Shown here piece by piece: positions 27,782 to 37,737 of a DNA stretch of 64,000 nt. The translations under genes and the position numbers were made by a program. Under the pieces are notes generated by a model. It worked only from the letters and a program-made list of their open reading frames with translations, made no database searches and was not told the DNA's origin. This DNA is from Pseudomonas sp. 5P_3.1_Bac2 (GTDB taxonomy: Bacteria > Pseudomonadota > Gammaproteobacteria > Pseudomonadales > Pseudomonadaceae): contig NZ_JANLNY010000002.1 in NCBI RefSeq assembly GCF_025465995.1, forward strand, positions 186,001 through 250,000. The letters run 5' to 3'. Each line of letters opens with the position of its first letter. Position 1 is the first letter of the stretch.

Positions 27782-30700
27782 ATGGGAAAGAAATCACGAG
27801 AGAAACGTGAGCGCAAGGCGGCGAAGCTGGGCAGAGATCCGCAAACTAGGTCTCCCAGTATTGATTTTTTTTCCAGGCGGCGTGCGCCCGATTCTCAGAT
27901 AGAAAGCAAATTTCAACGATGCATCGAGCAAACAACTAGCGTCCTCCGCCGGTACAAATGCATTGACGCAGCTTTGGCGCTGAGCATATCCGATTTGTGG
28001 CCAGCCAATGTGGGCAGCCCCATCAAGCATATGTTTGCCTGGTCCGTTCTGTTGAGAACGGAGGAGACGAATTCAGGTACGTTGCCTATTGCAACGTATG
28101 AGGACTTTGTAGTCTTCGTCAATGCGCTTTACGCGGTTTGGCCTGACTTTCCGATGCTTGAAGACTTTGCTTCCGAAGCGGATTGGGGTCAGACCAGGGT
28201 GCGTCTGGATTCCGATTTCGTTCCGATTTTTTACGGTAGCTGCATCGAGCGCGTACCTGATTTTGTGGAGGCGTTCCGAATCTCTTATGCAGATATCGAG
28301 ACAGCACAAGTCGACATGGATCTCGCCGTCGCGGCGCAAACTTGTATTATCAATTCTATGCCTGAATTGGCTAAAACATCGATGCCGCAGCCGGGCATCG
28401 GAGACGTGGAGGTTCCTCCTGAAAAGTTCTGGTTAGCGTGTCGGTCGACAATTATTCAACTGGGCCAATACCTGGCTAATCGACGTGCTCATGCCAGCAA
28501 AGACCTTGAAGCCAGCTTTGGCGTTCTAAAGGATCCTCTCACCCACGATGGATTCGGCAATGCCGTGATGGCCGGACAGGTTCTCCCATACCTTGCTGTG
28601 ACTGACGGAGATAGTTGGGTGCCTATTTCTGTACGGAATATGCCGGGGGTTGTCATCGACCATTGGGCAGCACTGCATGCTCAGGGAGTCGATGCGGAGG
28701 TACACAGGAGGTTTGGTCGCTTTATCGCAGAGCGCTTCAGGCATAGTCGTATTGGTCCAATCACTCTGTTCGTCGGCGAGACCGCAGTTCATCAACTACC
28801 TATAAGCTGCCTCATCCCCAGCAAATCAGGTGTATACCTCGTCTGCGCTTGCGATCATCAGTTGTATCTGCAAGCTTCAAGTGCGTCGCAGAATGTATAC
28901 GCTGCTTTGAAGCGTGGTGAGCGTGCACACTTCCAATTGGCAGACGGACGCAGATTTTATTTGGGCAGTGACAGAAGCCGCTGTCTCAAATCTGAAGAAG
29001 TCCACGTTCTGATTGTGCTCACTCAATCCGGCACCGCGCCGGAAATGCTTGATCCAGTCGTGAAGCCCGCGAGGCTGATGCCATTGGCAGACTTCATCAC
29101 CATATTCGACGATTTGGATCAGCCGGATGATATTGAATCATTTTGGACGTTCATGGATGGCCAACGAGCTATGTTCAGTCCGTTTTCCAGCGGACTTGCT
29201 GATCAATTTGCCTCGTTCAAAGACAGCCACGGAGTTCTGGTGGACGGTGCCATGGAGCCGTCGATGCTGATGCTGGACACTAGTTGGGGAACCTCGCGCC
29301 GCTTTAAGGAACTATCTTCATTCTGGGCCCTTGCTCCTAGTAGGTTTCCGACGGATTCCGCTGGTTGGAGACTGTCATCCGCGACTTCGGGTGTCACGAG
29401 AATGGAGTCACGCAGCTTGCCACTGTTAGGATTTTCAACGCAAGTGGTGGACGCTTGCGCCGTCCAGACCCTCGTTCCTATCGCCCCTCATCTGCAGGTA
29501 ATAGATGGGCGGATGCTGGAGATGTTTGCACATTTGCTAACAGATCAGTTCTTCCGTCACCGCGATCTGCTGTCAACACTGCCTCTGCTGCAGCTACCGC
29601 ATCTGATTCTTACCTGTGGTGTAGATGCTCGCGACGTTATCGAGCCCGAGAAGGCTCCCGAATCTCTGGCGATATTCCCTAACGTGATCGTCAAAACGTC
29701 ACGAACGGAAGCTCAGCCACACGTTGTTCTTCTCACAATAAGAACTCGTGCTGTGATGGCCGGTTTGAATGACTCTAAGGATGCGTCTTTTGAGGTTAGG
29801 TGCCTAATCGAGGCCTTACAGCGCTGCCACGAGGAGTACGGATTAACATTTTCAAACGATTTGGCGGTGACTTTGCAATCTAGGGCCACGGCTGCGGCCC
29901 GGTTTCATCTGCAGCGCGCCCAGCGCCTTGTTGATGTCCCAGATTTTGTAGATCCTGTCATCCCATCCCCGATGGATTATAAGCAGGCTCGCAAGCATCT
30001 GGCTGTTGCCATGCAGCGGTCAGGTCTAAATCCGGGACGCTACGAGCTCAAGGACGCGAAGACGAAGATTGATGTCGGGCGGGATTTTCTCCGGAGCCAT
30101 ATTGAGAAGCGTCTTGGTTCTCTTGATCGGCATCAGCTTATTCGCCAGTGCATTGAGCAACATGATGCACTTGCCGCAGCGGAGAGATTTGCTGTTCTTA
30201 AAGCCCAGCAAAGCCTCGCGCATGACGTTGAATACGATCGTTTTGAGGCTGTGGAAAAAGCACGTAAGGACCTTGGCGCAGCGGCTCGTCATTATCGATA
30301 TCTTCTGGAAAAGGTTCTAAGTTCGACGGGCGGCGGTGCGCAACAGGTCACTAGCGAAGTGTTGCGTGAGCTGGTGGGATTGGTTGATTGGTACAAAGTA
30401 CTGGCGGACGCCGGCGACGTATTGCACACCGGGGTAGACGTAGGAGGTATTGAGATCGATGACTTCCACGTACCCCAGATCTTTTATTCAACCGATTCCG
30501 GAGAAAGGGGCGAGAAATTCGCTCGGGAGTACGCCAAGTCTCGATTGGGTATCAACTTAAATGATCAGGACGAGGTGGAAGGTCCTGTAGAAGAACTGAT
30601 GGCTGACGAGAGGATGCGCAAAGCCTTTAAACAGGATCTTGGATTTGAGTTGCAGCACTTACTCAGTGCGTTAGTAGTTCTTTCCCAGCCTGTGCAATTG

Positions 30701-31603
30701 GGACTGACTGACACGCTCGAGCTTTCATACGTGGCAACAGCGGATAGACTATCGCAGCTCCTGGTGGACAATATTGAAGGGCTAGAGAATTCCGAGAGTG
30801 CCCTAATTGTGGAGTTCCTGACTCTGTCAGGCACCCATATTCGTCGTCTGGCAGGACGAGATGTGGAAGAGTCAGAGGTTCCATACTGGGAGCACAGCAA
30901 GCGGATCCACCGATACGCAATCCGCCCATTAATCGATGAAGGCGATGCTTTGCGTTGGGGGGCAGAAACCGCCAGTCGAGCCCTGAGTATCTGGAGTGCT
31001 TCCGTACGGGATGGATATCTTCCCGCCGATTTTTCGCTGCCCAACGTTGAACCGCTTATCAGAGAAATCAAGGAAGGGATTGAGAAAAAGTTGGAGGCGC
31101 GGGCAGGAGAAGTGCTTTTACGGCATACGCCCTATGTGATGCGTAATCTAGATTTTTATCGCAGGTTCCGCAGCGAACGATTTGACGATGTGGGAGATTT
31201 TGACGTGTTCGCGTATTGGCCAGAAACGAATACGCTGCTGGTTGCCGAATGCAAATACAACCAGCCAGCGTACTCAATGAAAGATACCAGGCGACTCAGA
31301 GACAAAATCTTCGGGAAAAGTGAGGACGACAGAAATGGCCAATTCAGCCGGATTCTGCGTCGCAGGCAATTCCTTCTTCAGCACAGGTCGCGGCTCCTGG
31401 AGCTATTGAGCTGGCCTTTACCCCAAGTTGATCAACCTCGCGATCTAGAGATCTACGTCAGTCGAGCTATCCATTACTGGATGGTGCATCCGCCATACGA
31501 GGTTCCGACTGCATTTACCCGAATCGATGCATTAGATGCCTGGCTCACACAACAAGTCATAGTTGCTCCCGCCGTCGCTTCTACTACATCGGGGCTTGAA
31601 TGA
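27782..31603 (+). CDS. Large unknown protein with C-terminal PD-(D/E)XK motif, operon gene 1
   Basis: 1273 residues; ATG with GGGAG upstream. It begins with a highly basic patch (MGKKSREKRERKAAKLGR). Most of the chain is unrecognised, with helical stretches around residues 760-900. Near the C-terminus GDFDVFAYWPETNTLLVAEC then KYN gives D1141...E1156-C-K1158, the PD-(D/E)XK core, so a nuclease end is likely. The stop codon overlaps the ATG of a 94-residue gene by 4 bp, so the two are translationally coupled. First gene of a four-gene run whose third member is a nuclease-STAND protein. No P-loop was seen in this protein. Confidence 0.65.
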   Translation: MGKKSREKRERKAAKLGRDPQTRSPSIDFFSRRRAPDSQIESKFQRCIEQTTSVLRRYKCIDAALALSISDLWPANVGSPIKHMFAWSVLLRTEETNSGTLPIATYEDFVVFVNALYAVWPDFPMLEDFASEADWGQTRVRLDSDFVPIFYGSCIERVPDFVEAFRISYADIETAQVDMDLAVAAQTCIINSMPELAKTSMPQPGIGDVEVPPEKFWLACRSTIIQLGQYLANRRAHASKDLEASFGVLKDPLTHDGFGNAVMAGQVLPYLAVTDGDSWVPISVRNMPGVVIDHWAALHAQGVDAEVHRRFGRFIAERFRHSRIGPITLFVGETAVHQLPISCLIPSKSGVYLVCACDHQLYLQASSASQNVYAALKRGERAHFQLADGRRFYLGSDRSRCLKSEEVHVLIVLTQSGTAPEMLDPVVKPARLMPLADFITIFDDLDQPDDIESFWTFMDGQRAMFSPFSSGLADQFASFKDSHGVLVDGAMEPSMLMLDTSWGTSRRFKELSSFWALAPSRFPTDSAGWRLSSATSGVTRMESRSLPLLGFSTQVVDACAVQTLVPIAPHLQVIDGRMLEMFAHLLTDQFFRHRDLLSTLPLLQLPHLILTCGVDARDVIEPEKAPESLAIFPNVIVKTSRTEAQPHVVLLTIRTRAVMAGLNDSKDASFEVRCLIEALQRCHEEYGLTFSNDLAVTLQSRATAAARFHLQRAQRLVDVPDFVDPVIPSPMDYKQARKHLAVAMQRSGLNPGRYELKDAKTKIDVGRDFLRSHIEKRLGSLDRHQLIRQCIEQHDALAAAERFAVLKAQQSLAHDVEYDRFEAVEKARKDLGAAARHYRYLLEKVLSSTGGGAQQVTSEVLRELVGLVDWYKVLADAGDVLHTGVDVGGIEIDDFHVPQIFYSTDSGERGEKFAREYAKSRLGINLNDQDEVEGPVEELMADERMRKAFKQDLGFELQHLLSALVVLSQPVQLGLTDTLELSYVATADRLSQLLVDNIEGLENSESALIVEFLTLSGTHIRRLAGRDVEESEVPYWEHSKRIHRYAIRPLIDEGDALRWGAETASRALSIWSASVRDGYLPADFSLPNVEPLIREIKEGIEKKLEARAGEVLLRHTPYVMRNLDFYRRFRSERFDDVGDFDVFAYWPETNTLLVAECKYNQPAYSMKDTRRLRDKIFGKSEDDRNGQFSRILRRRQFLLQHRSRLLELLSWPLPQVDQPRDLEIYVSRAIHYWMVHPPYEVPTAFTRIDALDAWLTQQVIVAPAVASTTSGLE

Positions 31604-31884
31604 CTTCGGTCTTGGACGCAATGACCCTCGCCCCTGCGGTCGCTTGTGCCCACTACAATCGCGGTTTCATTCGAGCATATGAGAAAGCGTCAATCAAAGA
31701 GCCTAATTGGGAGCACCTTCTTATGATGACGTTAGGCGTCGGGCTAATACAACACATCTTGATCTCGCTCTTCCCGGTGGTAACGGTTGACCCGCGTATT
31801 GTTGTCTTTAGTCGCATCACCGAGTTCTCGTTAAGGGCCGACCGTATCGTGGCGGCCTCTGAACTAGAGGCCGCCCGTGTCTGA
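31600..31884 (+). CDS. Small coupled protein, operon gene 2
   Basis: 94 residues, overlapping the preceding stop by 4 bp (ATGA) and the following GTG start by 8 bp, so it is locked into the operon and probably real. It has a hydrophobic middle (LLMMTLGVGLIQHILISLF) that might be one membrane helix or a buried helix. No family recognised. Small proteins between effector and sensor genes are often adaptors or inhibitors; that is speculation here. Confidence 0.6.
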   Translation: MTSVLDAMTLAPAVACAHYNRGFIRAYEKASIKEPNWEHLLMMTLGVGLIQHILISLFPVVTVDPRIVVFSRITEFSLRADRIVAASELEAARV

Positions 31885-34800
31885 AGACATCAAGAACACC
31901 GCGATCACCGCCGCAGGCTACATATACCAGAACCGGCAAGGCCTACGAATCCTCTGCGATTGGCTTGACGCGCCGGCTCGCTACACCCGGGTCAGGTTTG
32001 AGTGCGACGACGAGGCTGTCGCGCCGATGGGGCTGGATGACATCGTTGTCGAGCGTGCAGATGGCCTCTTCGACCTCCAGCAGGTCAAGTTCACCCCGGC
32101 CTCACACGTGCATCCACTCTGCTGGAATTGGATGCTCGAGAAAACCGGCACGACGGCGCGATCGCGGTCGATGTTGCGCAAGTGGTTCGATGCCTTCAAG
32201 GCGCTAGACCCGGCGCGTACTGGCCTGCTCTCGTTGACGACCAACCGCCGTCCGGACGCCGATATCGAAGCTTGCCTGGATGGCGGCAAGATCTCCTTCG
32301 CCAAGATCCCCGAGCCCAGGCGTTCTGAGGTCATCGCCGAACTTGGGGGGGAGCAAGACTGCGAGACGTTCTTCAGCCAGCTGCAAATTTGTCACAGCGA
32401 TAAGGGGTTCGACACGCTGGAGCAAGAGGTCGATGCACGACTTCGCAAGCATGGCACTCTTGAGGGTATTGCTACCCTCAAGAACATTGCGTTGAACTGG
32501 GCCACGCGGAAGAACTTCCCGCCCCCGGATGGCTGGATCACGCTGGAGCAAGTCCGCAACATCCTGCGGTCGACGCCGCCGGCACCTTTGCCTGAAGACT
32601 TCGTTGTTCCCCCGGGTTACGAGGTGCCTGACGAAACATTTCATCGGGAGTTCGTCCGTGACGCTGTCGGCGCTACGGGGAGGGCAATCGTGCTCACAGG
32701 GCCGCCGGGCCGTGGGAAGAGCACATACCTGAGCGCGTTGTGCGACACACTTGCCGAGCGCGAGATCCCCACGGTCCGACACCACTACTTCCTCTCGACG
32801 ACGGAGCGGGGGAGCGACCGGGTGAACAGCTACGTTGTCGAGCAGTCCATCGACGCTCAGATCAAACGGTTTCATCCCGATGTTCAGGCTCCAGCGGGCG
32901 ACCTGCGCTCGCTCCTTGAAGCGTGTGCTTCACACTACAAGAAACAGGCCAAGCCATTCGTTTTTGTCCTGGACGGATTGGACCACGTCTGGCGCATTAA
33001 CGCTCAGGACAAACGGCCGCTGGACGATGTGTTCTCCCAAGTGATCCCATGCCCAGACAACATGGTGCTACTCGTTGGAACCCAGCCTGTGGACGACGCC
33101 CAGTTGCCGACGGATCTGCTTGCCTTCGCGCCCAAGGCCGAGTGGCGCACGCTTCCGGCGATGTCTGAGAACGCAGTTCTGTCCTATTTGCGAAAGGCGT
33201 TTCAGGAAGGCAGGCTCACGATTGGCTTCGAGGGTGAGGATGGTTCGGATGCGCAACTGCAGGAAGCTGCAACCGCGCTTCGCACGAAGACCAATGGCCA
33301 TCCTCTGCACGTCATCTATGCTACCGCGGAGCTTGAGCATGCCGGTCGCAGCTTGTCGAAGTGGGATGTCGAGCAACTGAAGGGAGACTTAAGCAAGGAT
33401 GCAAAGTTTTACTACGCATCGCTTTGGGAAGTCCTTCCTCCAAGTCTCAAAGACACGCTGCGGCTGGTATGTGCCTTCTCGTTTTTCTGGCCTAGGGCTG
33501 CATTCGGAGAGATCGCAGCGAAAGTCGGCGCGGCGGAGCCGGAAGTCGCGAAAGTGGAGCATCTGCTTCACTCATCGGCGGCAGGCCTGAAGGTTTTCCA
33601 CGAAAGTCTGGCGGTATTTGTGCGTGCGACCGCAGGCTATTCCGACCGCATTAACGAACTGATGCCTGCTGTGGCAAGCTGGTTGGAAAGCACTGCGCCC
33701 ACATCGCTACGCGTGAACTGGCTGTGGACGGTTCAGGCGAGGATGGGGGATCCCAAGAATCTCATCACAGGCCTCACCCGCGATTGGATCATGCTCCGCC
33801 TGGAAGAGGGATATCCAGAGTCGCTCTTTGATACGCTGCTGTCCGATGCATTGGTTGCAGCGCTGGATACCAACGCGTTCGCTGAAGCCTTTCGACTAGA
33901 GCACCTCAAAGCGCGGATGGTCGGTGGCAGTCAGTACCAGATGCAGAACGATGACATGGCCAGGCTGATCTCGTACACGTTGATCCTGACTGAAGAGGAG
34001 GGTGTAGTGCGGGAGGCTGTTGCCTCTAGACATGAGGCAGACATCTTGCGGCTTGCCGCACTAGGACTGGCGCTGCGTGCTCGGGGCGACAAGATCGTAG
34101 CCGAGGCTTGTGGTGAAGAGGCCCTTCGTCGGTTCAGAGGCTTGAGCCGTTTCTCCAGCAGGTACTCGTCGAGCGCCGGCTCAGATGAATATCAATTCCT
34201 CATCGAAGCATTTGCGCGCCTTGGTGCCATCGGCGCGACCCCGGCAGCGCTGGCTAGGCTAGTTTCTGAAAACGGGCCGTTTGTTTGGATGCCGCGAGTC
34301 CAGATGCTTGTTGAAGAGGGTAACCTGGATGACTTGATGGCGGCCGCTGCTTCGCTCGCTTCTGGTGAAAGCAAGAGCATCATCAGCGATGCGTGCGTCC
34401 GTGCGGCGGCGACCGCTGGAGTGAGCATCGCGGAGCGCGATGACTTCAACGAACTTGAGCGAACCCCCTTCGTCGCTGCCGTAGAGGCGGCTCATACGCG
34501 GGCCTCGAAGCCGTTGAATGGGCCTATCCCCATTGAGTGGCTCAAGGGCAACTACTACGAGCGCAAGGAAGATCTGGCGACACTCGCGCACCACTGGTTT
34601 TTCAGCGCCGTTCAACTGAGCCTGTGCATGGCTGCGGAAGGTCAAACTGCCTTTGAGTTCGTGCGGGCTCCCGTCTACGAAGACCGGAAGAACATTACCG
34701 ACTTCCTCAACGCGCTGTCTGTGGCGGCGGCACAGGTTGCACACCATTGGTGGCGGGGGGAGTTCGTGGACTTCCATGAGCTGTTCGAGTTGCTAAAGAC

Positions 34801-36298
34801 GGTGGAGTTCAGGCGCTTCAGGCAAAGCCATGACGCGAGCTCTGCAGCCGAGGACTTTCGGAGCGCGCTGCATCGCATTGCCTGCGATATCCGTCTGGGC
34901 AGTATTCTGTTGGACCACTTCGACGACGTGGCCCTGACCGACGAAACCATGAAGGCGGCGGGACAGCAGGCTTGGTTTGACTGCGCGTCATTCCGCACTC
35001 AGTACGCTTCCGGATTGTTGACGAGGATGAGCGACGATGCGGCGGCTGCGTTCGTTCAGTCCCAACGTGTCTTGCTTGATGCAGAGATTCGCCAGGAAAC
35101 CAGCGTTCATCTTCAGATGCCGCTCCAGCTATGTGCCATTGCGTTAGTTCATGGCTTGAACTCCAGCGCTCGCGAGTTGTGCAAGCAGACGTGGGAGCTG
35201 ACAACTGGCTATGCACACCGCAAAGACCCTACGCTGAACAACACGGTCGACGCTATCGGCTATTTGGTCGATGTCGCCCCGAACGACGCTCGCCGCTTGC
35301 TCAGCGTTATTGCGCCTCAGGTCCACCACGTCTTGGACTACACCGATGGGAAGGGCACCAGACATGTTCTGGCGGCCGCCGACCGACTACTTGCGAAGCT
35401 GAAACCGTCAGCTTTGGTGACTAAGTACGAGGAGCATACTCACGCAGGCGACTGGTCGCAGGCAGAAGACAGTTTGCGGGAATACGTGGAGCAAGGTGTC
35501 AGGGATGGTTGGCCGCTTGACGCGTTGATGCGAACCGGACTGCATCCGGAGATCCATGACGCTCTGAGTAGAATTGCACGAGAAGGCAGCGAAAGCGCTG
35601 GGGAGCGACTTCGAGTACTTCGGGAACATGTCGGTTGGGACATCGGAATGCTGCAGCGAACGGAGAGTAATGGCAGCGATAGCGAAAACAAACCATACAC
35701 TGAAGATGTCACGACTTTTGCGCCGGAACAACTCGGTGAGCTGCTCGACAGCTCATCAGCCAGCTACAAAGAGCAACTGACGCTCCTTCGTACCTGGTAT
35801 CAACATTGGGAAAAGGCTGGGCAAGGAAAGCGACTTCTTACGGCACTCGACGGTTTGCTTCTGTCGGGAGAGGGCAGGCTCCGGGGCGTTTTGGAGCTGT
35901 CTGATTTGGCATTTCAGACTAGACGCAAGCTAAGTGGCGCAAAGGCGGCATGGAAGTATCTCGTTCAGGCGCACATCCATAGCGGTGGTTGGATCGGATT
36001 TATGGAGAAGGAAGAAAAGACCCGCAGCAGACTCGATTTAGTCGTCAAGCACTATCCGCAGCGCTGCGACGAGTTCGTCACTGCGACGACCTACAGTATG
36101 TTCGGTGACCCCGAACCTCCACGAGTGGCACCTAACGAAGTGATGGTCTACTTCTATGCACGACAAGGGCGCATCGCAGAAGCCGTGAAATTTGCCGAGA
36201 CGATGGTTGGCTGCGTCATTGAAGACACTCGTACTCTACCATTGGGAAAACCACGCTGGGCTGTCGAGCTAGTCCAACTTGAAGGAGCGGAAAACTGA
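31877..36298 (+). CDS. Cap4-like nuclease-STAND NTPase (Avs/NLR-like), operon gene 3
   Basis: 1473 residues from a GTG. N-terminus (1-210): GLDDIVVERADGLFDLQQVK gives D54/D55 and Q69-x-K71, the DUF4297/Cap4 endonuclease pattern. Residues 255-450: NTPase with Walker A GPPGRGKS (K281), Walker B FVFVLDGLDH (D366), and a GTQP sensor strand. The remaining 1000 or so residues are helical with TPR-like spacing, expected for a ligand-sensing arm. This nuclease-STAND-repeat order is that of antiviral STAND (Avs) proteins, which oligomerise on a phage protein and cut DNA. It is shorter than the Avs3 proteins I know of and has three coupled partners, which is unusual. The stop overlaps the next ATG (TGATG). 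Confidence 0.8.
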   Translation: MSEDIKNTAITAAGYIYQNRQGLRILCDWLDAPARYTRVRFECDDEAVAPMGLDDIVVERADGLFDLQQVKFTPASHVHPLCWNWMLEKTGTTARSRSMLRKWFDAFKALDPARTGLLSLTTNRRPDADIEACLDGGKISFAKIPEPRRSEVIAELGGEQDCETFFSQLQICHSDKGFDTLEQEVDARLRKHGTLEGIATLKNIALNWATRKNFPPPDGWITLEQVRNILRSTPPAPLPEDFVVPPGYEVPDETFHREFVRDAVGATGRAIVLTGPPGRGKSTYLSALCDTLAEREIPTVRHHYFLSTTERGSDRVNSYVVEQSIDAQIKRFHPDVQAPAGDLRSLLEACASHYKKQAKPFVFVLDGLDHVWRINAQDKRPLDDVFSQVIPCPDNMVLLVGTQPVDDAQLPTDLLAFAPKAEWRTLPAMSENAVLSYLRKAFQEGRLTIGFEGEDGSDAQLQEAATALRTKTNGHPLHVIYATAELEHAGRSLSKWDVEQLKGDLSKDAKFYYASLWEVLPPSLKDTLRLVCAFSFFWPRAAFGEIAAKVGAAEPEVAKVEHLLHSSAAGLKVFHESLAVFVRATAGYSDRINELMPAVASWLESTAPTSLRVNWLWTVQARMGDPKNLITGLTRDWIMLRLEEGYPESLFDTLLSDALVAALDTNAFAEAFRLEHLKARMVGGSQYQMQNDDMARLISYTLILTEEEGVVREAVASRHEADILRLAALGLALRARGDKIVAEACGEEALRRFRGLSRFSSRYSSSAGSDEYQFLIEAFARLGAIGATPAALARLVSENGPFVWMPRVQMLVEEGNLDDLMAAAASLASGESKSIISDACVRAAATAGVSIAERDDFNELERTPFVAAVEAAHTRASKPLNGPIPIEWLKGNYYERKEDLATLAHHWFFSAVQLSLCMAAEGQTAFEFVRAPVYEDRKNITDFLNALSVAAAQVAHHWWRGEFVDFHELFELLKTVEFRRFRQSHDASSAAEDFRSALHRIACDIRLGSILLDHFDDVALTDETMKAAGQQAWFDCASFRTQYASGLLTRMSDDAAAAFVQSQRVLLDAEIRQETSVHLQMPLQLCAIALVHGLNSSARELCKQTWELTTGYAHRKDPTLNNTVDAIGYLVDVAPNDARRLLSVIAPQVHHVLDYTDGKGTRHVLAAADRLLAKLKPSALVTKYEEHTHAGDWSQAEDSLREYVEQGVRDGWPLDALMRTGLHPEIHDALSRIAREGSESAGERLRVLREHVGWDIGMLQRTESNGSDSENKPYTEDVTTFAPEQLGELLDSSSASYKEQLTLLRTWYQHWEKAGQGKRLLTALDGLLLSGEGRLRGVLELSDLAFQTRRKLSGAKAAWKYLVQAHIHSGGWIGFMEKEEKTRSRLDLVVKHYPQRCDEFVTATTYSMFGDPEPPRVAPNEVMVYFYARQGRIAEAVKFAETMVGCVIEDTRTLPLGKPRWAVELVQLEGAEN

Positions 36299-37737
36299 TG
36301 GACGAGCTTCGCATCCTCATAGCCAGGCTTGGTTGGCCGTCGACATCTGCAAGGTGGTGGAGCATGCAGGAGCTGGCAGCTCGGCTAGGTAAGGCTGCTA
36401 TAAGGGATGAGACTGAGTACGCGCTGCTTCAACAGCTGAGTTCGCGCAAGCTTGAGGCCGAAGTGGTTGAGGTGCTGTGTATCTTCTGGATGGCAACGCA
36501 AGCGTACGGCTACTCACCTAGCCTCAAGCTGGCTGAAAGCATCCCGAAATCATCAATACTTTCGGACCTGCTACTGGAAAGCTTTGGTATGTTTGCCGAA
36601 GACGACGAAGAACTGGAGGAGGCGCCCGACGACTTCGAGATTCCCCAAGACTTTGACGGTGTGCAAGGCTCAGATCTACCTCGGATGTTCCGGACTTCTA
36701 TGGGCGAGCTCGAAAGCCGCACTGGGTTTCCATTCGTCCGGCAGATGGCTTTTGAATGGGCAGCGAATCGATCCGCCTACCCGGACGCCCCGTTCCAAGG
36801 AGATCCTTGGCACTTCTCACGCCCCCTAGGCGATGGTTTCATCGGACAGCTCTCCTCGCGGACAGCCCTTCGGGCTATCTCTGCCTACCTTCGCACGTTG
36901 GCGGTGGCTGAAGAGTTCTGGGGTATGCCAACGGATCGAGCGGAAGCTAGGGCTCTCTTGGCTTTGCCAGTTCATCCAACCTTGGCCTTGCTCAGACCTC
37001 AGCGCCCGGTCTGGTTTCCCGCGGCGACTGACTTCGACGGCGATATAGAGGCTATCGAATCATCTGTACGAGGCTTGGAAGCCCACGTAAAAAAAATACG
37101 GCCCGATGACGAATTGATCGCGTTCAGTTCACCAATATTTGTATCGATGGTGCGGTGTGTGGAGGTTTCACTGGTCCGTTGGTCGCAAGCGGAGGGCAGC
37201 AGCACCGCTGACAGTGACTTACCAGCACATTTGGAGGATTTCTGGGCCAATGGTTGGATGCTTCGCAGTGCGTCCTATGACCCCTTAAGCACGACAACTA
37301 TCTTCGTGCCGCCCCAACTAGGCGGGCTGACGGAAGAGCAATGCAAGGCTTGGCCACTTGCTGCGCCGCTTGATTTCGACCGTTTAGGTTATCTCCAGCA
37401 CGACTTATATCCTGGACGGCTTTTCCTTCCAACGCTACCTGGCGCTGACCACGCCGAACTTACCCCTTGTGACGGGCGGTTGGAGGTTAAGGTAGACGAA
37501 CAGGTAATCGCGGACCTCTACTATTGGAATGCCGGTTGGGGGGCTGCGCGACCCATTCAGTTTAGTGGTAACTGCGGTACCGCCCTCATTTCACGGGGCA
37601 CTACCTATCGGGAAGGAGCTGTTTCGACGGAAGGTTCGGTGCGCTCGTTCTATTTTTGGCAAGTGAGAACGCTGCACCGAGACAACACTTTTGACTCCTT
37701 CAATCAAACGCTGACGACGGGAGCCATGTTCGTTTAG
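36298..37737 (+). CDS. Unknown protein, operon gene 4
   Basis: 479 residues; its ATG shares a base with the stop of the nuclease-STAND gene, so its amount is tied to that protein. The N-terminus (RILIARLGWPSTSARWWSMQ then ELAARLG) looks like a HEAT-type helical repeat. An acidic stretch (EDDEELEEAPDDFEIPQDFD) lies at about residues 101-120. The C-terminal half, with many aromatic and Gly residues, is probably beta-rich. No catalytic motif or known family was recognised. It may be a regulator or extra sensor of the STAND system; this is inferred from coupling only. Confidence 0.6.
   Translation: MDELRILIARLGWPSTSARWWSMQELAARLGKAAIRDETEYALLQQLSSRKLEAEVVEVLCIFWMATQAYGYSPSLKLAESIPKSSILSDLLLESFGMFAEDDEELEEAPDDFEIPQDFDGVQGSDLPRMFRTSMGELESRTGFPFVRQMAFEWAANRSAYPDAPFQGDPWHFSRPLGDGFIGQLSSRTALRAISAYLRTLAVAEEFWGMPTDRAEARALLALPVHPTLALLRPQRPVWFPAATDFDGDIEAIESSVRGLEAHVKKIRPDDELIAFSSPIFVSMVRCVEVSLVRWSQAEGSSTADSDLPAHLEDFWANGWMLRSASYDPLSTTTIFVPPQLGGLTEEQCKAWPLAAPLDFDRLGYLQHDLYPGRLFLPTLPGADHAELTPCDGRLEVKVDEQVIADLYYWNAGWGAARPIQFSGNCGTALISRGTTYREGAVSTEGSVRSFYFWQVRTLHRDNTFDSFNQTLTTGAMFV

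Noticed and set aside
31600..36298. An ABC-three-component system with the 94-residue protein as middle component
   Set aside because: No ABC ATPase is present; the large protein has a STAND NTPase with a helical arm instead.
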